From NCBI GenBank assembly GCA_035400705.1, contig DAOMZV010000029.1, positions 1-7,919 on the forward strand: a stretch of DNA of 7,919 bases. Direction: 5' to 3'. Below, piece after piece: positions 1 to 7,175 of the stretch (position 1 is its first letter; the number at the start of each line of letters is the position of its first letter). Below the pieces are notes generated by a model, which saw nothing but the letters and a program-made list of their open reading frames with translations, did not search any database and was not told where the DNA came from. The position numbers and the translations under genes are program-made. The DNA comes from GWC2-40-17 sp035400705 (GTDB lineage Bacteria > Patescibacteriota > Patescibacteriia > Magasanikbacterales > UBA10003).

Positions 1-1601
1 GAGAACATTGCCCTTGGAAAAAAGAAATAGATCCTTTAGTTAGTCAATCTGTAAAAAAAGGGTTTATTTCTTTGGATAGAAGAGAAGATGGGGAATTTTT
101 ATTAAATTTTGTAAGCGAATTTGGAGCTTTTAATTTACCTTTATTATTTGAGTTAATTAATAATTTAAAAAAAGTTGAGGTAGTAAAAGATATTGATCAG
201 CACAATCTTCAAATATTGCAAGAGATTTTTAGTCCGAAGGTTTTGGATCTATCTCCCGAAGCGGTAATTAACGAGATTAGAAAATTTAAAAAGAAATTTC
301 AAGCCGAATTGTTAGAAGATAAAATACCCAATGCTATAGATACTAGTTTAGGGCGGGAGATTTTCGGAGTTTTTCGTGGCAGCACAAAATGGGCGGGAGA
401 AGGATCGGTTGAAGAGGTTGTCAAAAATTGGCGGGAAACTGTTAAAAACAGCCCAGAAATAGCAGTTTTGCCAGAAGGTTATCAAAAAAAAGAAGTGGAA
501 GTTAGTACTTTGTCCCACGACCCTGAAGGCACTAAACCAGCACCAGATAAAAAAGAACAAGAATCAAAAATTATTCAGAACCCAGAATTACAAAAATTTT
601 ATCATGATTTCTGGCGGGTTTTTCAGGAAGAATCAAAAATTACAAATGTAAGTAACTGGTGGAAAAATAAGCAAGAATCAATTGTCCAGATTTTGGAAAT
701 TAAAAAAGGTGAGTTAATAGAAAAAGTAAATAAGATTGCCGCCGAAAAAGCTAAAATTGGTATTCAAAAAAGCATTGATACTCTTGGAGATCTTATTGAG
801 CAAGTCAAAAGTTGTGTTTTGGCTAGTAATGATTCGGAAAAAGATTTGGTGGATTTAATGGAGCGCTTGGCGCCATTAGAATCAAAATCCGAAGAAATTA
901 GAAAAGTTTTGCAAATTCTATCTTCCTTTCATTTACAAAGAACCGCTCCTCCTGGCTGGTATGAAGCTTATGGTAAATTAGCCGCTGGTCCGGAAACCGG
1001 TGATGCTTCCAGTATCAAAAATTTATTTGATTTTTATTTGAATTATCTTCATGAACANNNNNNNNNNNNNNNNNNNNNNNNNNNNNNNNNNNNNNNNNNN
1101 NNNNNNNNNNNNNNNNNNNNNNNNNNNNNNNNNNNNNNNNNNNNNNNNNNNNNNNNNTCTCAACGAGTGGAATTGTCCGAGGGTAAATTTTCTAGAATCA
1201 CTCCTATTATTTTAGTAACTAATCAAGGTCAGAGCAGTGAACGTTTAATGGGTTCGGTTTTGTTTGTGGAAACAAAAACTAAAGATAAGAAGAAAAAAGT
1301 TTTAGTAGTTCGGGCTAATAATCCCAGAGAAAATCTTCTTAGTAAAGTAGATGCTAACGGTTTGGTACAAGAAATTTTGGATTATGCTAAAGAGGTGGCT
1401 GAAAAAAGAGGTATAGATGAAGTTGTGGTGCCTTTTGACTCAGCTTCACAAAGTTGTTCTAATCGTCCGGCAGTAGCTGATTTTTATGAATCACATTTGT
1501 CTGCTGAGGATAAAATAAGCCTAATAGATGAACCAGAAACCAATTTTAATGGTTATGACATCCATAATATTAAAGGTAATCATCCAGTGGTAAGAATATA
1601 A
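1..1601 (+). CDS. Unrecognised large protein, 5'-partial and interrupted by a gap; possible GNAT-like C-terminal domain
   Basis: I do not recognise this protein. The frame is open from base 3 with no stop, reading EHCPWKKEIDPLV before the first possible start (TTG at 72), so the true start lies outside the window. Numbering from that TTG, residues 1-130 look helical. Residues 140-170 are a charged Pro/Lys/Glu-rich linker. Residues 170-290 are strongly helical, with Lys/Glu-rich stretches that could form coiled coils. Residues 329-362 fall in the 100-N gap. The last 147 residues look like an alpha/beta domain: strands (MGSVLFVET, KVLVVRANNP), a helix (VQEILDYAKEVAEKRGI), a strand (DEVVVPFD), then SNRPAVADFYES, which resembles GNAT motif B (N..A..fYe). 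The acetyl-CoA loop R/Q-x-x-G-x-G is not evident, so the GNAT idea is a weak inference. No signal peptide or membrane segment is visible. The gene ends 3 bases before the first glycosyltransferase, which suggests shared transcription. The gap size is unknown, so the two parts could be different genes. Confidence 0.7.
   Translation, partial: EHCPWKKEIDPLVSQSVKKGFISLDRREDGEFLLNFVSEFGAFNLPLLFELINNLKKVEVVKDIDQHNLQILQEIFSPKVLDLSPEAVINEIRKFKKKFQAELLEDKIPNAIDTSLGREIFGVFRGSTKWAGEGSVEEVVKNWRETVKNSPEIAVLPEGYQKKEVEVSTLSHDPEGTKPAPDKKEQESKIIQNPELQKFYHDFWRVFQEESKITNVSNWWKNKQESIVQILEIKKGELIEKVNKIAAEKAKIGIQKSIDTLGDLIEQVKSCVLASNDSEKDLVDLMERLAPLESKSEEIRKVLQILSSFHLQRTAPPGWYEAYGKLAAGPETGDASSIKNLFDFYLNYLHEXXXXXXXXXXXXXXXXXXXXXXXXXXXXXXXXXXSQRVELSEGKFSRITPIILVTNQGQSSERLMGSVLFVETKTKDKKKKVLVVRANNPRENLLSKVDANGLVQEILDYAKEVAEKRGIDEVVVPFDSASQSCSNRPAVADFYESHLSAEDKISLIDEPETNFNGYDIHNIKGNHPVVRI
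1058..1157. other. Assembly gap of 100 Ns (unknown true length)
   Basis: There are exactly 100 Ns, a conventional placeholder rather than a measured distance. The sequence before it (ending cttcatgaaca) and after it (starting tctcaacgagtgg) share no overlap, so sequence is probably missing. The open frames on both sides happen to be in phase across the 100 Ns, but that carries little weight because the true length is unknown. Confidence 0.97.
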
Positions 1602-1604
1602 TTT

Positions 1605-2788
1605 ATGCGTCTTTCCGTTAATTTAGTCGCCTGGAATGGGGCTAAATACATTCCATATTTAATGAAATCGTTGCGCAATCAAACTTTTAAAGATTGGTCA
1701 TTGTTTGTTTTGGATAATCATTCCACTGATAATACTTTGGAGTTAATTAAGCGCGAGACAGAGGATTTTCCGGTGTTTGTGGAAATTGTGGAAAATCCGG
1801 AAAATTTAGGTTTTGCTGGCGGGCATAATTTGGCCTTTCAAAAAACCGAAAGCGATTATGTTTTGCTGTTAAATCAAGATACTTATTTACAGCCGGATTA
1901 TTTAGCTCAAGCCGTGTCTTTTATGGATGCTCATCAAGATACTGCCGCGGTTTCTGGTCGGCTGATGAAATGGGATTTTGCCGCTTTGTCCCAAGGCTTG
2001 GAAAAAACTTTCACCAATCAGATTGACAGTTTGGGTTTTAAAATTTTGAAGAATAGGCGAGTGGTAGAAAATTTAGCTGGTGTAGAGTGGCAAAAGCAAT
2101 TAACTGCCCCCACCGAAGTTTTTGGTGTTTCCGGTACCTTGCCGGTCTATTGCCGCGAAGCCTTGCAAGAAGTGTCTTTAGCCGAAGGTCAGATTTTTGA
2201 TTCGCTTTATAGTTCGTATAAAGAAGATGTGGATTTGGCGTACCGTTTCCAACTTCAAGGTCTAAAAGCCTATATTTTGCCCGAAGCGGTGGCTTTTCAC
2301 GATCGCACTATGGCTGGACCTAAAACCACTACTGATTTAGCAGCCATAAAAAATAAGCGGCAACAATCCGCTCGTTTATCTTTTTTTAGTTATCGCAATC
2401 ATTTGCTGAATTTGTCTAAAAATGAAATGTGGCAGAACATCCTACTTGATTTTTTTCCNNNNNNNNNNNNNNNNNNNNNNNNNNNNNNNNNNNNNNNNNN
2501 NNNNNNNNNNNNNNNNNNNNNNNNNNNNNNNNNNNNNNNNNNNNNNNNNNNNNNNNNNTGCTGAATTTGTCTAAAAATGAAATGTGGCAGAACATCCTAC
2601 TTGATTTTTTTCCGATTTTTTGGTATGAACTAAAGAAGTTTGTCTATTATCTTTTCTGTCAGCCATCAGTTTTAAAGGCTTGGTCTGATCTTAAAAAAAA
2701 CCATAGCGAATTAAAAGATAAACGCCGGACAATTCAGCACAGGAAAAAAATTAATTGGCAAGATTTTAGAAAGTGGCTGAAAAAATAA
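1605..2788 (+). CDS. GT2 family glycosyltransferase (rhamnosyltransferase-like); split only by a false assembly gap
   Basis: This is a probable inverting glycosyltransferase of family 2 (COG1216/WbbL-like), moving a sugar from an NDP-sugar to a surface glycan or lipid acceptor at the inner membrane face. The GT-A fold signals are in order: LSVNLVAWNG (residues 3-12), the nucleotide-binding VLDNHSTDNT (35-44), ENLGFAGGHN (66-75), the metal-binding DXD-type NQD (90-92), the acceptor-side GVSGTLPVYCREA (174-186), catalytic-type KEDVDLAYRF (206-215) and H232. As deposited, the frame runs into 100 Ns and stops just after. The 55 bases before the gap recur exactly after it, and removing 155 bases puts both halves in one frame. 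The result is 342 residues, a normal family length. The rejoined tail has an aromatic, hydrophobic stretch (FWYELKKFVYYLF) and then a basic KRRTIQHR, close to KRRNIQKIR in the third glycosyltransferase. The ATG at 1605 follows the previous stop by 3 bases and directly precedes the first beta-strand. The donor and acceptor cannot be read from sequence. Confidence 0.9.
2404..2613 (+). repeat. 55-bp exact direct repeat flanking an N gap (unmerged contig overlap)
   Basis: Bases 2404-2458 and 2559-2613 are identical over all 55 positions (from tgctgaatttgtc to gatttttttcc). The left copy ends exactly at the gap and the right copy begins exactly after it, as expected when two contig ends that overlap by one k-mer are scaffolded without merging. 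A k of 55 is a common de Bruijn assembly setting. The offset of 155 bases restores the glycosyltransferase frame when collapsed. A genuine duplication is much less likely. Confidence 0.93.
2459..2558. other. Spurious assembly gap of 100 Ns
   Basis: There are exactly 100 Ns between two identical 55-base contig ends. The true distance is probably minus 55 bases, meaning no sequence is missing. Treating it as real would create a truncated glycosyltransferase and a false small 73-residue gene starting at TTG 2567. Confidence 0.93.
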
Positions 2789-2796
2789 AACTTAAT

Positions 2797-3612
2797 ATGT
2801 ACGACATTGCTATCACCATTGTTAATTACAAAATGACGGAAGACATCCGCCAGCTTTTGGAGTCTTTGAAAAAAGATTTATATGGTTCACAGTTAAAAGT
2901 ACAAGTGGTGATAATTGATAACACGCCGCAAGATGGTTGTTGGTTGATGCTGAAAAATAATTTTCCCGAGGTCAAATATTTTCCGCAAGATTATAATATT
3001 GGTTTTGGTCGGGCGCACAATATTGGTATTAAATCCGTGGACGCCAAGTATTATTTTATTTTAAATCCCGACATTCAATTTCCCGAAGGCGAAAAAGTTC
3101 TGCAGCGGTTGTTTGATTTTATGGAAACCAATCCTAAAATTGGTTTAATTGCCCCTAAACTTTTAAATAGTGATAATTCCTTGCAATATTCCTGCTATCG
3201 TTTTCCCACTTCGCTAATTCCTTTACTGCGCCGCAGTTCTTTAGGCACTAAATCAAAATATAAGAAAATGGTGGACAGTTATTTAATGAAGGATTTTGAT
3301 CATAAAAAAACCCAGCCGGTGGATTGGGTGATGGGCTCGGCGATGTTTGCCCGAGGACGGGTTTTAAAAGAGGTGGGGATGTTTGATGATCAATTTTTTA
3401 TGTATTTTGAAGATTGTGATTTATGTCGCCGTTTTTGGGAGGCTCATTGGCCGGTTTATTATGTTTATGATATAAAGATAATACACCGTCATGGTAAGGG
3501 TTCAGCTAAAATTCCCGGCTTTTTTAAATCTATTATTAAAAATCCCTTAACTAGGGTTCATATAATTAGTTGGCTGAAGTATTGCTGGAAGTGGCGCGGC
3601 CAAGAAACTTAA
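2797..3612 (+). CDS. GT2 family glycosyltransferase, WbbL/rhamnosyltransferase-like
   Basis: This is a second, distinct GT2 enzyme of 271 residues, probably an NDP-sugar-dependent glycosyltransferase acting on a surface polysaccharide. Visible signals are IAITIVNYKM (4-13), the nucleotide-binding VVIIDNT (37-43), YNIGFGRAHN (66-75), the metal-binding NPD (90-92), DWVMGSAMFARG (176-187), FFMYFEDCDLCRRF (200-213) with the presumed catalytic ED, and HRHGKGS (230-236). The FFMYxEDxDLCRR and HxxGxS pattern is typical of WbbL-type rhamnosyltransferases, although the sugar is not proven. I chose ATG 2797 because the family usually begins two to four residues before the first strand, as here (MYDIAITIV). 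A GTG at 2773 in the same frame would add eight residues and overlap the previous gene by 16 bases. With ATG the spacing is 8 bases and no Shine-Dalgarno is visible. There is no membrane segment, only a basic aromatic tail (KYCWKWRGQ) that might touch the membrane. Confidence 0.92.
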   Translation: MYDIAITIVNYKMTEDIRQLLESLKKDLYGSQLKVQVVIIDNTPQDGCWLMLKNNFPEVKYFPQDYNIGFGRAHNIGIKSVDAKYYFILNPDIQFPEGEKVLQRLFDFMETNPKIGLIAPKLLNSDNSLQYSCYRFPTSLIPLLRRSSLGTKSKYKKMVDSYLMKDFDHKKTQPVDWVMGSAMFARGRVLKEVGMFDDQFFMYFEDCDLCRRFWEAHWPVYYVYDIKIIHRHGKGSAKIPGFFKSIIKNPLTRVHIISWLKYCWKWRGQET

Positions 3613-3622
3613 TTTTTAAATT

Positions 3623-4714
3623 ATGCAACCAAAAATTGCAATTATTTACCTCTCCTTTCATTGCGAACCATACATGGACGATGTGGTTTCTGGTTTGGAA
3701 AAATTAACTTATCCTAAGGAATTGGTAGAATTTATTATTGTTGATAATCCGCATCCGCAGTACGGCTCTTCTGTTAGATATATTAACGAGCATGTTATGC
3801 CGAAATCCGGTGTAACCTTACCCAAGGTGACCTTGTTAGCGCAAACAGAAAATTTGGGTTTTGCGGGTGGCAATAATGTAGGGATTAAATATGCTTTAGA
3901 CAATGGCGCCGATTATATTTTCTTGCATAACAATGATGCCTTTGTTGCTTCTAATTTTTTAGAGCCAATTGTGGTGGAAATGGAAAAGGATAAAAAAATC
4001 GGTGCGGCCCAATCGTTATTGCTGTTGCATCCCGAAACCGAACTGATTAATTCTGCAGGCAACTCCATGCATTATTTAGGTTTTGGTTTTTGTTCTGATT
4101 ATCGCATTAAAGTTAGCGAAGCTAATTTGCCAGCTGTTAAAGAAATACCTTATGCCAGCGGCGCAGCCATTATGATGCGCGCGGATTTATTAAAAAAATA
4201 CGGTGGTTTGGACGAAGATTTCTTCTTGTATCATGAAGATTTAGAATATTGCTATCGTTTAAAAGCGGCGGGTTATAAAATAATTTTGGCACGGGATTCT
4301 GTTGTTTATCATAAATATCAATTTGGCCGCAGCATTACTAAATATTTTTGGATGGAACGTAACCGTTATGGGGTTTTATTGGAATTTTATCGCTGGCCAA
4401 CCTTGCTTTTAATTTTGCCTATGATGCTCGTTATGGAGCTGGCCTTAATTGCTTTTGCTCTAAAAGGTGGTTGGTTTAACGAAAGAAAAAAAGTTTATGC
4501 ATATTGGTTACGTTGGTCGAATTGGAGAAAATGGTTGGCTAAAAGAAGAAATATTCAAAAAATTAGAACCATCTCAGATCGAGATTTGACCCACAGTTCT
4601 GCTTCTGCCATTTTGTTTCAAGAAAAAGAAATGCGCAATCCCTTGTTATTGTATGTAGGCAATCCCTTAATGGAAATTTACTGGTGGGTTTTAAGATTAA
4701 TTATGTTTTGGTAA
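3623..4714 (+). CDS. GT2 family glycosyltransferase with C-terminal membrane segment
   Basis: This is a third GT2 enzyme of 363 residues. Its catalytic domain shows IAIIYLSFH (5-13), FIIVDNP (37-43), ENLGFAGGNN (76-85), the metal-binding NND (103-105), YASGAAIMMRADLL (177-190), FFLYHEDLEYCYRL (200-213) with the ED pair, and H230. After it comes a hydrophobic segment (about 258-280, TLLLILPMMLVMELALIAFA), a basic stretch with KRRNIQKIRTISDRDL (307-322), and a second hydrophobic end (340-363). This suggests anchoring in the inner membrane with the catalytic domain in the cytoplasm, fitting glycan assembly on a lipid carrier. The KRRxIQ stretch is shared with the first glycosyltransferase but not the second. 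ATG 3623 lies 10 bases after the previous stop, and the family's first strand begins at once. No Shine-Dalgarno is seen. Donor and acceptor are unknown. Confidence 0.92.
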   Translation: MQPKIAIIYLSFHCEPYMDDVVSGLEKLTYPKELVEFIIVDNPHPQYGSSVRYINEHVMPKSGVTLPKVTLLAQTENLGFAGGNNVGIKYALDNGADYIFLHNNDAFVASNFLEPIVVEMEKDKKIGAAQSLLLLHPETELINSAGNSMHYLGFGFCSDYRIKVSEANLPAVKEIPYASGAAIMMRADLLKKYGGLDEDFFLYHEDLEYCYRLKAAGYKIILARDSVVYHKYQFGRSITKYFWMERNRYGVLLEFYRWPTLLLILPMMLVMELALIAFALKGGWFNERKKVYAYWLRWSNWRKWLAKRRNIQKIRTISDRDLTHSSASAILFQEKEMRNPLLLYVGNPLMEIYWWVLRLIMFW

Positions 4715-4717
4715 TTT

Positions 4718-5803
4718 ATGATTAAAAAAGCGATTTTAACTGGTGGCGGGCATGCGACAAGGTTGCGTCCTATTACCACCACTATCAACAAACATCTAAT
4801 CCCTTTAGCTAATAAGCCAATGATTTTTCACGCCATTGATAAAATAGTGGAGATTGGAGTTAAAGAAATTTTTATCAATGTTAATCCAGGGGAAACCGAA
4901 ATGCAAAAAGTTGTTGGTGATGGTGGACATTGGGGCATTAAGATAATTTTTTTTGAACAGACTGGCGGGCCCCAAGGTATTGCTCATGTAGTTAATGAAG
5001 CCAAGGATTTTATTGGCAATGATCCTTTTGTTTTTTATTTAAGTGATAATATTACTTTTGGCAGTTTAAAACCTTTGGCGGAAAAATTTGAAAAGGAAAA
5101 TTTAAATTGCTTATTGGCTTTTGCTAAAGTTAATGATCCAGAAAGATTTGGCGTGGGGGATTTTGATGCTACCGGAAAATTGGTGCGGGTGTTGGAAAAA
5201 CCTTTAAACCCGCCCTCTAATTTTGCACAAACGGGAATTTATTTTTATGATAAGAATTTTTTTGACGCTTTTAAAAATATTGAAAAAAGTCCGCGCGGAG
5301 AATATGAAATTTCCGATATTAACACCTGGTTGATTCAAAAAGGCTTAAAAGTTGGCTGGAATGAGGTTACGGGCTGGTGGAAAGATACTGGCAAGCCTAA
5401 CGATTTGCTGATTGCCAATCATTTACTGTTGGACGAATTGCCAACCGAGCATTTTACCAATGGCGCGACAGTGGAAAAAGGCGCTCGGATTGAGGGTAAT
5501 GTTAAAATTGGCACTGGCGCTAAAATTGGTTCTAAAGTTTTGGTTCGTGGCCCGGTTATTATTGGCGAAAATTGTATTTTAGATGATTGCTATATTGGCC
5601 CTTATACCACTATTGGCCAAGGTACAGAAATTTATAGTGCAGAAGTAGAACATTCTATTATTTTTGAAAATGTGGATATAAATTGTCGTTTACGTATCGT
5701 GGATAGTGTGATTGGCAAAAATGCCTCGGTGATTGATGGTCACGAAGCCCCGCCCAAGGGTCACAAAATGGTTTTGGGAGATAATACTTTTATCGAGATT
5801 TAA
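4718..5803 (+). CDS. Sugar-1-phosphate nucleotidyltransferase, long-form RmlA-like (glucose-1-phosphate thymidylyltransferase)
   Basis: This enzyme probably joins a nucleoside triphosphate and a sugar-1-phosphate to give an NDP-sugar plus pyrophosphate in the cytoplasm, supplying the adjacent glycosyltransferases. Its 361 residues match the long RmlA form (COG1209; about 355), not the short RmlA of about 290. The N-terminal domain (1-240) has the nucleotide loop GGGHATRLRP (9-18, with Arg15), NKHLIP (24-29), GGPQGIAH (83-90), LSDN (108-111, Asp110 as metal ligand), LEKP (159-162) and WWKDTGKP (220-227, Asp223 as second metal ligand). Residues 249-335 are hexapeptide repeats of a left-handed beta-helix (IGTGAKIG, IIGENCILDD, YIGPYTTIGQG). 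The usual GxGTRL has Ala in place of the Gly before Thr-Arg. Archaeal relatives of this long form include enzymes with other sugar or nucleotide preferences, so dTDP-glucose is only the first guess. No rmlBCD lies here. It is the last gene of the + block, 3 bases after the previous stop, and ends in a terminator. Confidence 0.9.
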   Translation: MIKKAILTGGGHATRLRPITTTINKHLIPLANKPMIFHAIDKIVEIGVKEIFINVNPGETEMQKVVGDGGHWGIKIIFFEQTGGPQGIAHVVNEAKDFIGNDPFVFYLSDNITFGSLKPLAEKFEKENLNCLLAFAKVNDPERFGVGDFDATGKLVRVLEKPLNPPSNFAQTGIYFYDKNFFDAFKNIEKSPRGEYEISDINTWLIQKGLKVGWNEVTGWWKDTGKPNDLLIANHLLLDELPTEHFTNGATVEKGARIEGNVKIGTGAKIGSKVLVRGPVIIGENCILDDCYIGPYTTIGQGTEIYSAEVEHSIIFENVDINCRLRIVDSVIGKNASVIDGHEAPPKGHKMVLGDNTFIEI

Positions 5804-5830
5804 AAAAAGCGCCCCACTGGGCGCTTTTTT
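5802..5830. terminator. Bidirectional intrinsic terminator between convergent genes
   Basis: A perfect stem GCGCCC (5809-5814), loop CACT and GGGCGC (5819-5824) is flanked by A7 (5802-5808) and T6 (5825-5830), so the A and T tracts extend the stem to about 12 pairs. A U-tract follows the hairpin on either strand, which serves both the + strand operon and the - strand PEGA gene. The TAA stops of both genes (5801-5803 and complement of 5829-5831) lie within the tracts. Confidence 0.93.
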
Positions 5831-7142
5831 ATTGAATAACCAGTTTGAACAACTTGTAACTGCTATTAAGCTTATCTAAGAAATATATATTTTTTCCAGA
5901 AGAGTCAACTTGTAAATCTTTTACTTCATGTCCTTGGAAAACAGTAATTTTTTGCCTTTGATCTCGGTCATCTAATTCGCTTAACAAAATATCTTGTCCT
6001 TGTTGCAAAGCATAATAAGGAATGTTGTAAAGAGGGGAAAGACGATTAATATTATTTTCGTAACGGTTAATCATGTAAGAATTTTTTACTTCCGGATCAA
6101 AAATCCATAACTCGCTTTTATCAGAGTAGTATAGATAATTATTTTTGCTGCCCTCGCCCCAATAAGATGAGGAGCCATTGAGAGTTAAGATGTTTTGGTT
6201 AGCGTTGGCTAAATCTATCAAATAAATTTTTTGTCCATCAGTTAAGGATAGCCAATTATTTTTAATCTGTTGAAATTGATAATTCGCAGTCGGTAAATTA
6301 GCTAAAGTATTTAATTTGTTGTTAAAAATATTCAAACTGTTGTATTTATAAACAGCAGTTTTTTCCAGTTGGTTTTTGGTGAGATAAAGGTTGTTGTCTA
6401 AAAATGAAAAACTATCTACTCCACCAGAGAGAGTTTGGGCGCGTTTATCTTTAAAAGAAATTTCTAGCACTTTTTTATTAACTAAGCCATACAGAGTAGT
6501 GTTGCCGCCCCAAATAACTTGTTCTAAATTAGGCTGAAAAGAATTTATAGAAACAGGGGCTTTTTCATTAATATTTAAAACAAAAAATTGTTCGGATTTT
6601 TTAATCAGTAAATGTTTGGAGTCGTTATTCCAAATCAAGCTTTCAATTTTATCTCCGTCGGTTGACCAAATTAGTTTTTCGTTTTCCTCGCTGAGATTTT
6701 TAAACCAAACGCCTTCGCTATCGGCCAGGGCAATTGATTCTGAATTGGGTGAAAGAGAAAAGGTAGTAGCATTTTTTTTTCGGATGATTGTTGGTGATTG
6801 GTTTTTAAATAAAACAATGTCAAAAGCCAAAGTACTGGCCTGACTTTTAACTTCTAAAGTTTTTTGCCAAGAATAATAACCGTCTTTAGCTACTTTTACT
6901 TGATAGTAGTTTGGTCTTAAATTGGCCAAACGCAGCGGACGGTTATTATCAGCCAAGTTATCATTAATATAAATTTGAGTTTCTTTAGGCAGGGTATTGA
7001 TAAATAAAACACCTACTTGTTCGGTTTTGTGTTTTTGAAAATTATAACGATAGCCAGCCGTATATAGCAGAACTATAGGGGCGGCAATAATAAAAATTAA
7101 GATAAAAAAAGAATAAATTAAGCGACGGATTTTAATATCCAT
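5829..7142 (-). CDS. Membrane-anchored PEGA-domain protein with beta-propeller-like C-terminal region
   Basis: This 437-residue protein is probably fixed in the cytoplasmic membrane and faces outward. A short basic start (MDIKIRR) precedes one transmembrane helix (about 8-28, IYSFFILIFIIAAPIVLLY) with no obvious cleavage site, then TAGYRYNF. A PEGA-type domain covers roughly 43-112: GVLFINTLPKETQIYINDN, then LRLANLRPNYYQVKVAKDGY and SWQKTLEV, matching the PEGA pattern of a small Ig-like fold that ends in GYxxW. From about 118 onward repeated beta-rich units such as FSLSPNSESIALAD, LIWNNDSKHLLI and LYYSDKSELWIFD look like TolB/WD40-like propeller blades, though no strict repeat signature is seen. 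Proteins of this layout are common in Patescibacteria, and their function is unknown; envelope binding or sensing is an inference. It is a single-gene unit convergent with the glycan operon and divergent from murA. ATG 7142 gives the best basic-then-hydrophobic start. Confidence 0.88.
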   Translation of the reverse strand: MDIKIRRLIYSFFILIFIIAAPIVLLYTAGYRYNFQKHKTEQVGVLFINTLPKETQIYINDNLADNNRPLRLANLRPNYYQVKVAKDGYYSWQKTLEVKSQASTLAFDIVLFKNQSPTIIRKKNATTFSLSPNSESIALADSEGVWFKNLSEENEKLIWSTDGDKIESLIWNNDSKHLLIKKSEQFFVLNINEKAPVSINSFQPNLEQVIWGGNTTLYGLVNKKVLEISFKDKRAQTLSGGVDSFSFLDNNLYLTKNQLEKTAVYKYNSLNIFNNKLNTLANLPTANYQFQQIKNNWLSLTDGQKIYLIDLANANQNILTLNGSSSYWGEGSKNNYLYYSDKSELWIFDPEVKNSYMINRYENNINRLSPLYNIPYYALQQGQDILLSELDDRDQRQKITVFQGHEVKDLQVDSSGKNIYFLDKLNSSYKLFKLVIQ

Positions 7143-7146
7143 AAAT

Positions 7147-7175
7147 TTGTCTTAAAGATGATTTTATGGTATCAT
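7147..7175 (+). promoter_or_regulatory. Predicted sigma70-type promoter of murA (extended -10)
   Basis: The -35 is TTGTCT (7147-7152, four of six to consensus), followed by a 17-base spacer and -10 TATCAT (7170-7175, five of six) preceded by TG one base upstream (7167-7168). The expected start of transcription is near 7182-7184, only about 3-5 bases before the murA ATG. It lies in the only intergenic space upstream of murA. Confidence 0.6.

Noticed and set aside
72..74. TTG at 72 as the true start of the first gene
   Set aside because: The frame is open with no stop back to base 3 and has coding-like residues, so the gene continues beyond the window's 5' edge.
351..400. 10-base direct repeat gggcgggaga at 351-360 and 391-400, and further GGCGGG copies
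   Set aside because: The copies lie within coding sequence in different frames and are explained by Trp/Arg/Gly codons; no array or symmetry.
348..560. Opposite-strand frame within the first gene
   Set aside because: It shadows the long + strand frame, with no promoter, spacing or family features.
2567..2788. Separate 73-residue gene starting at TTG 2567
   Set aside because: Its first residues repeat the end of the preceding glycosyltransferase exactly, and it is the 3' end of that gene after collapsing the false gap.
2773..2796. GTG 2773 as the start of the second glycosyltransferase
   Set aside because: It adds eight residues (MAEKIKLN) that family members lack and overlaps the previous gene; ATG 2797 fits the first strand better.
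3709..3903. Opposite-strand frame within the third glycosyltransferase
   Set aside because: It lies fully inside a gene with clear GT2 motifs on the other strand.
6616..6843. + strand frame inside the PEGA-domain gene
   Set aside because: It is antisense to a well-supported gene and has no recognisable domain.
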